This document shows, piece after piece, positions 48,588 to 57,700 of a stretch of DNA of 64,000 bases. Source of the DNA: Chryseobacterium culicis (GTDB lineage Bacteria > Bacteroidota > Bacteroidia > Flavobacteriales > Weeksellaceae); contig NZ_FNWQ01000010.1 in assembly GCF_900108365.1 (NCBI RefSeq), positions 1 to 64,000 of the forward strand. Direction: 5' to 3'. The notes beneath the pieces were generated by a model. The model saw only the letters and a program-made list of their open reading frames with translations, had not been told where the DNA came from and made no database searches. How positions within the stretch are numbered: the first letter of the stretch is position 1; each line of letters begins with the position of its first letter. Made by a program: the position numbers and the translations under genes.

Positions 48588-49481
48588 TTATGGTACCAGA
48601 TTCAGATCCTGATGGGCTAAAGTACGCTCTGTATCTAGGTGTTGTTTTTCAAAGAAATTCTTTAGTTCAAGAAGTCTTTTTTTATGATCATAGCGGATGC
48701 TCGAATTCAGTTTTCTCTGGCAAAGAGAACAGGCCCTGGCCAGGTGATAATCCGTTTCCGATAATGAATTGGTTCCGTTCATTACGCAGTTGGCATTCAG
48801 GCAGTGGCTGATTCCGAACATATGACCAATTTCATGTGAACTTATTTTTATTAATCTTAAAAGACTTTCATTAAAATTTGAATCGGTTAAATGGCCATCG
48901 GCAAACCTGTATATTGAAGTAACGCCTACACCATCTTTATAAGAGGCCAATCCGAAAATGTAATTCCATTCCGGTCTGGGAAAAAGATCTTTCTCTGTAA
49001 TTCCCATCAGAACTACAGCATCTGCAGGCTTTCTTTTCATGAGGATACTGTCCAGCACATATCCTGCAAGAATCTGTTCCTGTCCTTCTTTTGAGATTCT
49101 CTTCACTTTTTCAGGAAAGACCGTATGAGGTAGAGCTGGCAGTATTTTTGTTTCGAGCTGGTAATATATTTTCAGGTACTCTCTGGTAAGTGCTATTTCT
49201 TTTTTCTGAAGATCATCAAATGTCCCTATCGGCTGAAGATAAATGGTGTTCTTTCCCGGCTCAGGCTTTATTTTTCTTAATTTCTGAAAATCTTCAAAGG
49301 TCTGGAAGTGTTCATCATGGTTGTACCGCCAGCTTCCGGGTTTTGGTAAAGAAGAAAGTTTTATATCATTCTTTGCGATAGATTCAATGTAAGTTTTATT
49401 CTGTTTCTGGCAGGAGAAAAGAAGAATAAGGAGTGTGGCATAAAAAAATAAGGAACTGAAGTTATATTTTCCCCGGCTCAT
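48588..49481 (-). CDS. Archaemetzincin-family metalloprotease, lipoprotein
   Basis: A 297-residue zinc protease of the archaemetzincin (M54) family: HEIGHMFGISHC (HExxHxxGxxH plus Cys), then 'NANCVMNGTNS' (the CxMN motif) and 'ARACSLCQRKL' (CxxC), exactly the four-cysteine arrangement of AMZ proteins. The N-terminus from ATG 49481 is a lipoprotein signal (LLFSCQ), so it is exported; archaeal and human AMZ lack this. A longer frame from 49532 would read back into sixA; the overlap from 49481 is 20 bp. Substrate unknown. Confidence 0.9.
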   Translation of the reverse strand: MSRGKYNFSSLFFYATLLILLFSCQKQNKTYIESIAKNDIKLSSLPKPGSWRYNHDEHFQTFEDFQKLRKIKPEPGKNTIYLQPIGTFDDLQKKEIALTREYLKIYYQLETKILPALPHTVFPEKVKRISKEGQEQILAGYVLDSILMKRKPADAVVLMGITEKDLFPRPEWNYIFGLASYKDGVGVTSIYRFADGHLTDSNFNESLLRLIKISSHEIGHMFGISHCLNANCVMNGTNSLSETDYHLARACSLCQRKLNSSIRYDHKKRLLELKNFFEKQHLDTERTLAHQDLNLVP

Positions 49482-49938
49482 AAAAGAACAGCAGTTTCTT
49501 TTTAGCACCGTCGAACTCGGACCATGATTCACAGTCTACTTCAAAACCGGCTACTCCGCAGGTGGGGAAATGGAAAATATCTTCCGAAATGGAATTGGCA
49601 AAATTGGAAATTCCGTTGTTATGAGAGAAGAAAGCAACCGAATTCAGATTGTCATCCAGATCATAAATTACAGATTCAAAACTTCTTTCCGAGGGATTGT
49701 ATAATTTTTCATCAGTAGAACAGTTCAACTGATAGGTCTGATTAAAAATTTTGCAGGTATTCAATGCACGTACCGCGGGGCTGGACACAAAATGATCAAT
49801 GGAAATGTTATTGTTTTTCAGGAATCTGGACATGTGCATAGCATCCTCCAAACCTTTGTCTGCCAATGGTCTGTCAAAGTCCTCCGTTTCCTCAGGCCAG
49901 TCGCTTTTTGCATGTCTTACGAGGATGAGTTTCTTCAT
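49462..49938 (-). CDS. sixA: SixA-like histidine phosphatase
   Basis: A 158-residue member of the histidine phosphatase (phosphoglycerate mutase-like) superfamily. The RHA motif is residues 8-10 (LILVRHAKSDWP), 'DFDRPLADKGLEDAMHMSRFL' and 'IDHFVSSPAVRALNTCKIF' are the SixA pattern, and the second His is in 'AFFSHNNGISNF'. SixA dephosphorylates phosphohistidine on ArcB or Npr in E. coli; targets here unknown. Its stop overlaps the archaemetzincin start by 20 bp, so the two are one operon. Confidence 0.9.
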   Translation of the reverse strand: MKKLILVRHAKSDWPEETEDFDRPLADKGLEDAMHMSRFLKNNNISIDHFVSSPAVRALNTCKIFNQTYQLNCSTDEKLYNPSERSFESVIYDLDDNLNSVAFFSHNNGISNFANSISEDIFHFPTCGVAGFEVDCESWSEFDGAKKKLLFFYEPGKI

Positions 49939-50038
49939 ATAATTGTTTTTTGGAAGATTAAAATTATAAAAAAAATAATGGAATAAAACATGATTTATAT
50001 AAAAAAACTGCGTTATGAATAAAATCAGTAAATTTTAC

Positions 50039-50046
50039 TAAATTTG
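50039..50046 (+). promoter_or_regulatory. -7 element of ruvX-def
   Basis: TAAATTTG matches TAnnTTTG and ends only seven bases before the ruvX ATG (50054), so the mRNA would be leaderless or nearly so. Confidence 0.55.
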
Positions 50047-50053
50047 CAGACTT

Positions 50054-50470
50054 ATGGGACAAATCCTTGCAATAGACTACGGAAAAGCTCGTTGTGGTAT
50101 CGCTGCAACGGATGATATGCAGATTATAGCCAGTGGACTGGAGACTGTAGAGAATCGTTCTCTGATGGATTTTTTAAAAAAATATTTCGGAGAAAATAAG
50201 GTAGATGAAGTAGTAATCGGACTTCCCATAGATTTGAAAGGAAATGTTTCGGAAGTAGAAACGGATATATTAAAATTCATAGAAGAATTTAAAAAAGAAT
50301 TTTCAGATATTGCGGTTCATCGTTTTGACGAAAGATTTACTTCCAAAATGGCCTCATTTTTTATTTCACAAAGTGGAAAAAACAAAAAAAAGAGGCAGGA
50401 GAAAGGATTAATAGATAAAGTAAGTGCAACTATCATATTGCAGAATTTTTTAGAACAAAGAGTAAGATGA
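50054..50470 (+). CDS. ruvX: Holliday junction resolvase-like RuvX (YqgF)
   Basis: A 138-residue YqgF/RuvX protein: 'ILAIDYGKARCGIAATDDM' (first Asp of the RNase H-like active site), 'VIGLPIDLKGNVSE', 'AVHRFDERFTSKMA' (second acidic residues) and 'IDKVSATIILQNFLE' (last Asp). Family members act in rRNA end processing and possibly recombination. The stop overlaps the def start by four bases (ATGA), so translation is coupled. Confidence 0.95.
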   Translation: MGQILAIDYGKARCGIAATDDMQIIASGLETVENRSLMDFLKKYFGENKVDEVVIGLPIDLKGNVSEVETDILKFIEEFKKEFSDIAVHRFDERFTSKMASFFISQSGKNKKKRQEKGLIDKVSATIILQNFLEQRVR

Positions 50471-51039
50471 TTTTACCAATAAGAGCTTTTGGGGATCCTG
50501 TTTTGAGAAAAGTAGGAAAAGATATAGACAAAGACTATCCCGAATTACAGGAACTGATTGATAATATGTTCGAAACCATGTACAGCGCAAATGGCATAGG
50601 TCTTGCAGCGCCTCAGATTGGTTTGGACATACGTCTGTTTGTAATAGATGTGACGCCTCTTGCAGAAGATGAGGATTATGAAGATATTAAGGATGAGCTG
50701 GCAGAGTTCAAAAAAGTATTCATCAATGCACAGATTCTTGAGGAATCCGGTGAAGAATGGAAGTTCAATGAAGGATGTCTTTCTATTCCGGATGTAAGAG
50801 AAGATGTGAAAAGAAAAGGAACAATCGTGATAGAATATTATGACGAAAATTTTGTGAAACATACAGAAACTTTTTCCGATATTAGAGCCCGCGTAATTCA
50901 GCATGAATATGACCATATTGAAGGCGTTTTATTTACTGATCACCTGAGTGCTTTGAAAAAGAAACTGGTAAAAGGTAAACTGACAAAAATCTCTCAAGGT
51001 GACGTAAGCATCGGTTACAAAATGAGATTTCCAAAGTAA
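50467..51039 (+). CDS. def: Peptide deformylase
   Basis: A 190-residue metal hydrolase that removes formyl from nascent Met. The three motifs are GIGLAAPQIG ('NGIGLAAPQIGLDIRLFVID'), EGCLSIPDV (metal Cys) and QHEYDHIEG (both metal His and catalytic Glu). 'GCLS.P' with Leu marks the type 1 class. Slightly longer than E. coli Def because of an acidic insert after residue 60 (AEDEDYEDIKDE). Coupled to ruvX. Confidence 0.97.
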   Translation: MILPIRAFGDPVLRKVGKDIDKDYPELQELIDNMFETMYSANGIGLAAPQIGLDIRLFVIDVTPLAEDEDYEDIKDELAEFKKVFINAQILEESGEEWKFNEGCLSIPDVREDVKRKGTIVIEYYDENFVKHTETFSDIRARVIQHEYDHIEGVLFTDHLSALKKKLVKGKLTKISQGDVSIGYKMRFPK

Positions 51040-51115
51040 TTTAAACAAGGATTAAAAAAGAATAATAAAAAGCAAAAAGCCAGTGCTGATTGCAGAATTT
51101 ACAAAAAATAAAATT

Positions 51116-51673
51116 ATGCTGTTAGAAAAAATAATTTCAATTTCTGGAAAACCAGGACTTTTCAAATTAGTTTCTCAATTAAGAAACGGATTCATCATTG
51201 AAGATGTTACCACCAAGAAGAAGGTAAGCATTGGAAACTCAAGCCAGGTAAGCTTACTGGATAATATTGCTATGTTTACATTTGAGAAAGAAGTTCCTTT
51301 GTTTGAAGTATTTGAAAATATTGCTAAAAACAACGACTATAAGGAAACGATTTCTCACAAATCTTCTGATGCAGATTTGAAAGACTTCATGCTAGCATCT
51401 CTTCCTAATTATGATACAGAAAGAGTATATTCTTCTGATATCAAAAAATTGGCACAATGGTATAACATCCTTCATAAAGCAGGATATATTACTCCTGAAA
51501 GTTTTGTGAAAGCAGAGCCTGAAACACTGGAAGGTGAGCCTGCAGCAGAGGAAGTAAGCATCGAAAAAGAAACTAAGAAAGCTCCAAAAGCTGAAAAACC
51601 GGCAACTCCCAAAGTGAAAGCTACTTCAGCGGCTAAGTCTGCTCCAAAAAGCACACACAGAAAACAAGGATAA
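51116..51673 (+). CDS. DUF5606-family protein with Lys/Ala/Pro-rich tail
   Basis: A 185-residue protein of the Bacteroidota family DUF5606. The N-terminal ~125 residues are folded ('LLEKIISISGKPGLFKLVSQLRNGFIIEDV' then 'TFEKEVPLFEVFENIAKNNDY'); the last ~55 are a Lys/Ala/Pro/Thr-rich disordered tail ending KSTHRKQG, of the type that binds RNA or ribosomes. GTG 51083 gives a longer frame, but ATG 51116 starts at the conserved part. Following def in the same direction. Function unknown; a terminator follows. Confidence 0.85.
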   Translation: MLLEKIISISGKPGLFKLVSQLRNGFIIEDVTTKKKVSIGNSSQVSLLDNIAMFTFEKEVPLFEVFENIAKNNDYKETISHKSSDADLKDFMLASLPNYDTERVYSSDIKKLAQWYNILHKAGYITPESFVKAEPETLEGEPAAEEVSIEKETKKAPKAEKPATPKVKATSAAKSAPKSTHRKQG

Positions 51674-51698
51674 TTCATCTCTGAATTCAAAATACAAA

Positions 51699-51729
51699 CC
51701 TTGTCTGGAATTTCCGGACAGGGTTTTTT
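51699..51729 (+). terminator. Terminator after the DUF5606 gene
   Basis: CCTTGTCTGG (51699-51708) pairs with CCGGACAGGG (51714-51723) with two wobbles, followed by TTTTTT. Confidence 0.85.
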
Positions 51730-51859
51730 GTTTTTCCGGATGGCAGATCAGAGCTGGCAGGGATTAGGGCTAAATCAATAGTAAATCCCGAATCTCTTCA
51801 CCTGTATCGCATATTCCCAACTTTCCCTCCAACCACTACCACAAACCCAAAATATCCCT

Positions 51860-51867
51860 TACATTTG
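51860..51867 (+). promoter_or_regulatory. -7 element of mazG
   Basis: TACATTTG fits TAnnTTTG, 25 bp before ATG 51893. The longer frame starting with TTG at 51875 would begin at the transcription start, so 51893 is preferred. Confidence 0.58.
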
Positions 51868-51892
51868 TATAAGATTGAATTTCCCATTACTT

Positions 51893-52660
51893 ATGAATAC
51901 GAAACAGGAGAAACTAGAGGCATTTGGAAGGTTACTTGATATTATGGATGATCTGCGAGAGAAATGTCCCTGGGATCAGAAACAAACGTTAGAATCTCTT
52001 CGTCACCTTACCCTTGAAGAGACCTATGAGCTTTCAGATGCTATTTTGCAGAATGACTTACAGGAAATAAAAAAAGAATTGGGTGATGTGCTGCTGCATC
52101 TGGTTTTTTATGCTAAAATAGGTTCAGAAAAAGAAAGTTTTGATATCGCTGATGTGATCAATTCTTTAAATGAAAAGCTGATTTTCCGCCATCCCCATAT
52201 CTATGGAGATGTTGAAGTGAAGGATGAAGAAGAAGTGAAGCAGAATTGGGAGAAATTAAAACTAAAGGAAGGAAATAAATCCATTTTGGGAGGAGTGCCG
52301 AAAAGCCTGCCGAGTTTAGTAAAAGCCTATAGAATTCAGGATAAAGTAAAAGGAATAGGTTTTGAATTTCATAATGCAGAAGATGCATGGAAAAAGGTGG
52401 ATGAAGAGATCCAGGAGTTCCATGCTGAGACAGATTTGGATAAGAAAGAACAGGAACTTGGTGATGTATTTTTCTCCCTGATCAATTACGCAAGAATTTC
52501 AGGAATTAATCCGGATTCAGCCCTGGAAAGAACCAACCTGAAATTTATTTCAAGGTTTCAGAAGATGGAAAAACTTGCCGGGCAGCAGGATCTGAAGCTG
52601 GCAGATATGTCTCTGGAAGAAATGGATGTTCTCTGGGAACAGGCAAAAAAGCTCTCTTAA
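51893..52660 (+). CDS. mazG: Nucleoside triphosphate pyrophosphohydrolase MazG
   Basis: A 255-residue house-cleaning pyrophosphatase with two MazG domains. In the first, 'KCPWDQKQTLESLRHLTLEETYELSDAI' and 'IKKELGDVLLHLVFYAKIG' carry the EExxE...ExxD metal motifs and 'LNEKLIFRHPHIYGD' the usual extension; the second ('KKVDEEIQEFHAE', 'EQELGDVFFSLINYARISGINPDSALERTNLKFISRF') keeps the same acidic residues. It hydrolyses NTPs to NMP and PPi, including damaged nucleotides. Single gene. Confidence 0.95.
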   Translation: MNTKQEKLEAFGRLLDIMDDLREKCPWDQKQTLESLRHLTLEETYELSDAILQNDLQEIKKELGDVLLHLVFYAKIGSEKESFDIADVINSLNEKLIFRHPHIYGDVEVKDEEEVKQNWEKLKLKEGNKSILGGVPKSLPSLVKAYRIQDKVKGIGFEFHNAEDAWKKVDEEIQEFHAETDLDKKEQELGDVFFSLINYARISGINPDSALERTNLKFISRFQKMEKLAGQQDLKLADMSLEEMDVLWEQAKKLS

Positions 52661-52715
52661 TTCTGATTGGAACAATTAATGCTTCTTATATTCCGTTAAA
52701 AAAATAAAAATAAAT

Positions 52716-53588
52716 ATGCTACGCTTTCTTATTTTACCTGCTTTGCTTTTATTGAGCTGTAATCCAAAAGCCCAGAATTCTTCAACCAATGAAAATGAAC
52801 TGAAGGTTCAGTTTTCTCTTCCTAAAAAGCTGAAGGAAGTTTCCGGAATTACTTTATCCAAGGATAAGAATACTATTTGGCTGATTGAAGACCGAGGGAA
52901 TAAGAACGCAATATACGGAGTCAGCAGTAATGGGGATCTGGTAGCCAAAATTCCTGTTGAGAATGCTGAAAATACGGACTGGGAAGATATCATTTCAGAT
53001 ACTCAGGGAAATATATATATAGGAGATTTTGGAAATAATGACAATAACAGGCAGGATCTGGCTATCTTAAAAACAGATCTGAAAGATAATAAGCAAACCG
53101 TAACAAAAGTTATACAGACAACGAAATTCCATTATCAGGGACAGACGGAGTTTCCTCCCAAGAAATCCAACCTGTTATACGACTGTGAAGCTTTTGTAGA
53201 AATGAATGGAAATTTCTATCTGTTCACCAAAAACAGAAGCAAGGGTTTTGACGGAACTTTTCTTGTTTTTCAGGTACCCAATAAAGAAGGGAATTTTGAA
53301 GCAAAATTAATAGGTACATTAAAGCTGGATGGAGGCTATAACGATGCTGCGATTACTTCTGCCACCATCAACAGTACAAAAGATAAAATTGTTTTGCTGA
53401 CCCACAAAAATGTCCATGTTCTTACCGGATTTACGGCCAGCAATTTCAGTGATGCAAAAATTGAGAAAATACCATTGAATCATAATTCTCAGAAAGAAGC
53501 CATTGTTTTTCTTGATGATAAAACATTAATGATCGCAGACGAGAAAGCTAAGGATGAAGGGGGCAATGTATATACTTTTTCACTTTAA
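52716..53588 (+). CDS. Lipoprotein, predicted beta-propeller
   Basis: A 290-residue lipoprotein (LLLLSCNPKAQ, Cys15). The mature part shows repeated four-strand blades: 'KEVSGITLSKDKNTIWLIEDRGNKNAIYGV', 'DWEDIISDTQGNIYIGDFGNNDNNRQDLAI', 'LYDCEAFVEMNGNFYLFTKNRS', 'KDKIVLLTHKNVHVLTGF' and 'KEAIVFLDDKTLMIADEKAKDEGG'. The 'DxEDI..D..GNIYIGDFGNN' pattern resembles the esterase-like/phytase-like propellers and SdiA-regulated family of Bacteroidota. No catalytic motif is certain. Monocistronic with terminator. Confidence 0.82.
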   Translation: MLRFLILPALLLLSCNPKAQNSSTNENELKVQFSLPKKLKEVSGITLSKDKNTIWLIEDRGNKNAIYGVSSNGDLVAKIPVENAENTDWEDIISDTQGNIYIGDFGNNDNNRQDLAILKTDLKDNKQTVTKVIQTTKFHYQGQTEFPPKKSNLLYDCEAFVEMNGNFYLFTKNRSKGFDGTFLVFQVPNKEGNFEAKLIGTLKLDGGYNDAAITSATINSTKDKIVLLTHKNVHVLTGFTASNFSDAKIEKIPLNHNSQKEAIVFLDDKTLMIADEKAKDEGGNVYTFSL

Positions 53589-53610
53589 AGAATAAATCAC
53601 AATACCATTC

Positions 53611-53642
53611 AAAACCCACAGAATTATTCTGTGGGTTTTTAA
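53611..53642. terminator. Bidirectional terminator
   Basis: AAAACCCACAGAA (53611-53623) and TTCTGTGGGTTTT (53627-53639) form a 13-bp stem around TTA between convergent genes. Confidence 0.88.
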
Positions 53643-53681
53643 GATATATGAATGTAATTAAAGTGATTGACAAATTATAGG

Positions 53682-54401
53682 TTACGGAGTAAGATATGAG
53701 ATATGAATGTTACCACTCGATAATCTGAAATCCTGGGTATACCGGCAGCGTATTCTGAAGGTCTCACCCGTATTGAAAAAGTTAATGGATGAAAGGTTAT
53801 GATTAAGACCTATAGTGCGCTCACCGTGGCCTGTAGATATTCCTGCCAATGTGGTCTGCGCCGGAGAAACTTTCTGTATGTATGAATTAGCAGTTCCGGC
53901 AGTCTGCCCCGAAGGATTCAGGCTAAGATCGTAGGTGGCGTACGGTACAATATTATAAAATCCTGGTTTTACGACAGTGAAAAGACCGGTTGTCGTATTA
54001 TACGTTAAATATGCGGTATCAATCTTATTGCTCACATTGAAGACATAAGTTTGTGAATAACTTTCATGGGTACTGACCGGGGTAGAATGAGTGCCTGTAT
54101 AACTTCCGCTTGCCGGGCTTATGTCTGTTTTATTTCCTACAAAGACCACCTTTAAAAAATTTTCAGATTCTATTGTTTTCCAGACCGGAGCATTTCCAAC
54201 CCCGTTAGACATTAATACTTCGCCTTTGTTTCCGGAATTCCCCTTTGTTTTGTCATCTCCCCCTACATTCAGGTCTTTCACTACCTGAAGAGAGCCGTTG
54301 ACATGTAAGGTATTTTGGGGGGTAGGAGTTTTAATCCCTATTTGTGCACTTAAGGGTATGGATATGACAAATAATGCCATATATAATAGCTTTTTTTTCA
54401 T
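53682..54401 (-). CDS. Secreted modular protein, C1q/TNF-like or tail-fibre-like C-terminus
   Basis: A 239-residue protein with a signal peptide (about 1-20, ending SLSAQ). After it, 'IGIKTPTPQNTLHVNGSLQVVKDLNVGGDD' and 'GEVLMSNGVGNAPVWKT' are the N-terminal modules typical of many Chryseobacterium surface proteins (also found in phage tail-fibre needle domains), followed by a ~130-residue beta-rich domain ending 'SSGNIHISYLTP'. The fold of the C-terminal domain resembles C1q/TNF-like sandwiches by its 'GFYNIVPYATYDLSL' segment; this is an inference. Probably trimeric and surface-exposed. Confidence 0.78.
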   Translation of the reverse strand: MKKKLLYMALFVISIPLSAQIGIKTPTPQNTLHVNGSLQVVKDLNVGGDDKTKGNSGNKGEVLMSNGVGNAPVWKTIESENFLKVVFVGNKTDISPASGSYTGTHSTPVSTHESYSQTYVFNVSNKIDTAYLTYNTTTGLFTVVKPGFYNIVPYATYDLSLNPSGQTAGTANSYIQKVSPAQTTLAGISTGHGERTIGLNHNLSSINFFNTGETFRIRCRYTQDFRLSSGNIHISYLTP

Positions 54402-54425
54402 CTAATTGTTGATTTTTTGTTGACA

Positions 54426-54433
54426 CAAATATA
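54426..54433 (-). promoter_or_regulatory. -7 element of the 54401 gene
   Basis: Minus strand TATATTTG, 24 bp before the ATG. A clear -33 box is not seen. Confidence 0.55.
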
Positions 54434-54511
54434 AACTGTTTTAAAAATGTCTGTTTTTTAAAGAATTGATAAACATATAAGGCTATGGATGATATTGACG
54501 TATATAGCTGA

Positions 54512-54541
54512 AAATATGGCTTTTATTTAAAAGCCATATTT
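54512..54541. terminator. Possible terminator after the phosphoesterase-barrel gene
   Basis: AAATATGGCTTTT (54512-54524) and AAAAGCCATATTT (54529-54541) form a perfect 13-bp stem around ATTT, 165 bp after the large gene. The T runs are inside the stem rather than after it. Apart from this and the promoter at 54426, the 304-bp gap is A/T-rich and empty. Confidence 0.5.
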
Positions 54542-54705
54542 GTTTTATTGATGAAAAATGTTAGCTGAAAATGAGAATTATTAAATTCAATTAAAATGTG
54601 TTTTTTTTCGAATAATTTATTTTTAATTAGTTTAATTCTTTGATTTTCAATGATTTAAAATTATGATTTCAGTTGTGTAAATTTGAGTTGTCTTTAAAAG
54701 GCACG

Positions 54706-57700
54706 TTAAAACTTCATTCCTACTCCGGCAGAAACTCTTCCTCCATCCGAACCATAGAAATAATTCAGCCTTGCTGACATCATTTCTACAATACTCAGCC
54801 ATACGCCGGCACCGGCAGACTGATGCCATTTTCTTGAATTTTCAGTATCATTCCATACACGGCCGATATCGTAGCCGATAAGAATTCCCATATTGGCTGG
54901 CGCTATATTATTTCTTATTCTTCCAAAATCCCAACGTATTTCGGAATTATTGGTGAAATAGGATCTCCCGGCAAATCTTTCATTTCTGAAAGCCCTCATC
55001 CCATTGTTGCCCCCGATAGCTGCCGCCTGATAAAATTCAAAATTATTATTGTTAATCCACATTACGTTACTGGAATTGGCAAATACAAATTTTCCTTTCT
55101 TGTCAATCCTGTGGTCAACAGCTAATTTCCCTTTTACGGTTACGAAGTTTTTATTAAAATCTGAAAGAGTCGCTTTCCAGTCTGCATTAAGCATAAATTC
55201 AAGTCCTAGAGTAGGGAAGGCCGCATTATCGGCATTTTTATAACCAAAGGTATAATTCGCCCCTACAAACTGCTGGCTGTTAAATACACCTGGTCTCACA
55301 TCCGGAGACTGATTAATGAAGCGGTCTGCTTTTCTCTGTACTTTGTTATCTTCAAAAGTCAGCTGAAACTGGTGGCTGAGGTTCATCCAGCTTTTCTTAT
55401 AGAGGGAAGGTGCAAAATTGAACTTGGAAATTCGGGCCCTGTTGTATTCCCTTTCTGTATTTTCCTTGTCATACTCACTTTCATTGGAAAGGCCAAAGAA
55501 GTTTTGAGAGAACCTTGGGGTGGTATAAAATGCATCAATATTGAAATCCCATCCTGATATCGCTTTTTTAAATACTCCTTTATAGGTAAGACTGAATCCT
55601 GCAGTAGCTGTATAAAAATTTGCCTTCAGGCTGTGTTTTTGAGTGAACGGATCACGAATGAAATTATTCACCGTGTAATTAGCCAGAACGCCTACAATAA
55701 CTCCATCATCCGGGTTGTAATCCAGATTGGGATATCCTGCAACGGAATTATATTTCGGATGCTTGTAATTGTAACTGTTGATATCGTAATCGTCCGTAAT
55801 ATTTCGGGTTGCATTTCCGGAATTATACGTGTTTTTCTGAGATTTGAAATCATAAATTTTCACTTTTCGTCCATCCGCAACATTGTAGGTATCATGATTA
55901 TATCCACCAATAAGCCTGATGGTCATTTTAGGATTTCCGCTTCCCGTTACTACATAGGTATCATCATCTTCCAGCCCGTAGATCCAAAGCTCTTTTGTTT
56001 TCGAGTCATGGTAGGTTTTTTCAAAAACAAGTTCGTTCTTATCTTTATCCTTGCCCAGCTTATATTGCTGTACCAGTACGGAATGCCCATTTTTCGTAAT
56101 AACGAATTTATCAGGCTTCACAGTTCCTGCCAGTGGTACTTTCTTCTGCAGAACATCATAATACTGACTGGCATAGTTCACAAGCTTTGCTTTTCTTGCT
56201 TTCAGTTTTCTCTGAATTTCTGCAATGGTTTCGTCCTGTACTTCTTTCGGAAGATTATGGAAGGCATCATCAATATCTGCATCAGTCAAATGTTCCTGAA
56301 TATATTTTGCCTGTGCTTCCCATTCACTCTGGTCTGCTCCTTTTAAGAAAACAAGATCCATCGGGTAAGGTTCCATGGCAAGCCACTTTACGCTGCTTAT
56401 TTCTTCTGTAAAGGTTTTCATATGACGAATGGCCGGAACATTCATAATAATTTTAAATGCTGCACCGTCATATTTACTGAATGCCTGATCTCTGTCTTTA
56501 GGAATAGGTTTGTAGACTATTTTGTCACCTACTTCATATTCTGCCCATTTCCACTGATCAGAGTGCCTGTCCCAGTCACCGATAAGCATATCAAATAATC
56601 TTGCTCTGATGTAGGATTCTCTGTCAACAGAATATGTATCGCTTTTGTTGAGGTTTTTTAATACATCGTCTGTAGAAACAATGTCTTTAGCATGATCAAG
56701 GTATGCTAATGTTTTCGGATCTGAAGAAAAGCGTTCTTCTATCATATACATCTCATCTCCGTAATCTTCGTTATATCTTCCTAAAGCCTGCTGCTTAGGA
56801 ATATAATACAGCTTTGGATTGCTATGGAAAATATTCAGCTTTTCCGACATATTTCCTATGGTAAATGGAGTAAACGGATGATTGGTGGTATAAAAATCCA
56901 GCAGGAACTTTTCAGGGAAAGTATCAGCCAGTTCTTCTCCTAATGTACTTTTCTGGAAAGCCATATTATTAAGAAAGCGGATCGCGCTTTTTTTCACTCC
57001 GCGCATTACAAATTCCTGTCCGTCAGCAGATTTTAGTCGTAAACTGTTAGACTGGTTTCCACCGCCCTCTCTGAAAGGGATATATCCGCCATTCAGTTCT
57101 GAAAGATTGGCGGTAGGAGCTTCAATCGGGATTCCATAATATTTCCGGTAGTGATCTCCCCACAGCCATCTGTAAAATTTTCTTTTTTCGGTAAGCTGTA
57201 CCGGATAAATGGTTGATGAAAATGTAGCCGGAAAAGAATTCGGAAAATTGTTGATGAATACATCCGGTTTGGAAATCACAGAAATATGAGTCAGTTTTTG
57301 AAGCTGTGCGTCTTTAGTTGAAAAATATTCAACATCGGTACTTTCGTCTTTTCTGAAATTTAGAACGGCAAAACCGCTGCCTCCGTAAGAAAAGTCGGTT
57401 TTTTCCACAATGGTAGACGGATCTGTTTTAGAGCCTGCGCCGCTGATGATCTGTCTTATATTTCCTTCTTCATGATACTGCAGATTATGATCATGTCCGG
57501 AAACGAAAATGATATTTTCCTTATCCTGAACAATACTTTTCAGCCGGTTGGCCAGATCTGCATAATGCTGATTATTGATGTCTTCCGGGCTCGCTCCGGA
57601 AGAACTTCGTAATATATTGGCTACACTGGCAATTACCGGAACAGGAACTTTACTGTTGAAGGGATAAAGATGTGATTTTGCAGCAGTAAAGCCAGCGTGT

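Noticed and set aside
55633-56346. 237-codon ORF opposite the phosphoesterase-barrel gene
   Set aside because: No recognisable domain, composition of an antisense shadow, and the opposite frame is continuous over 1238 codons.
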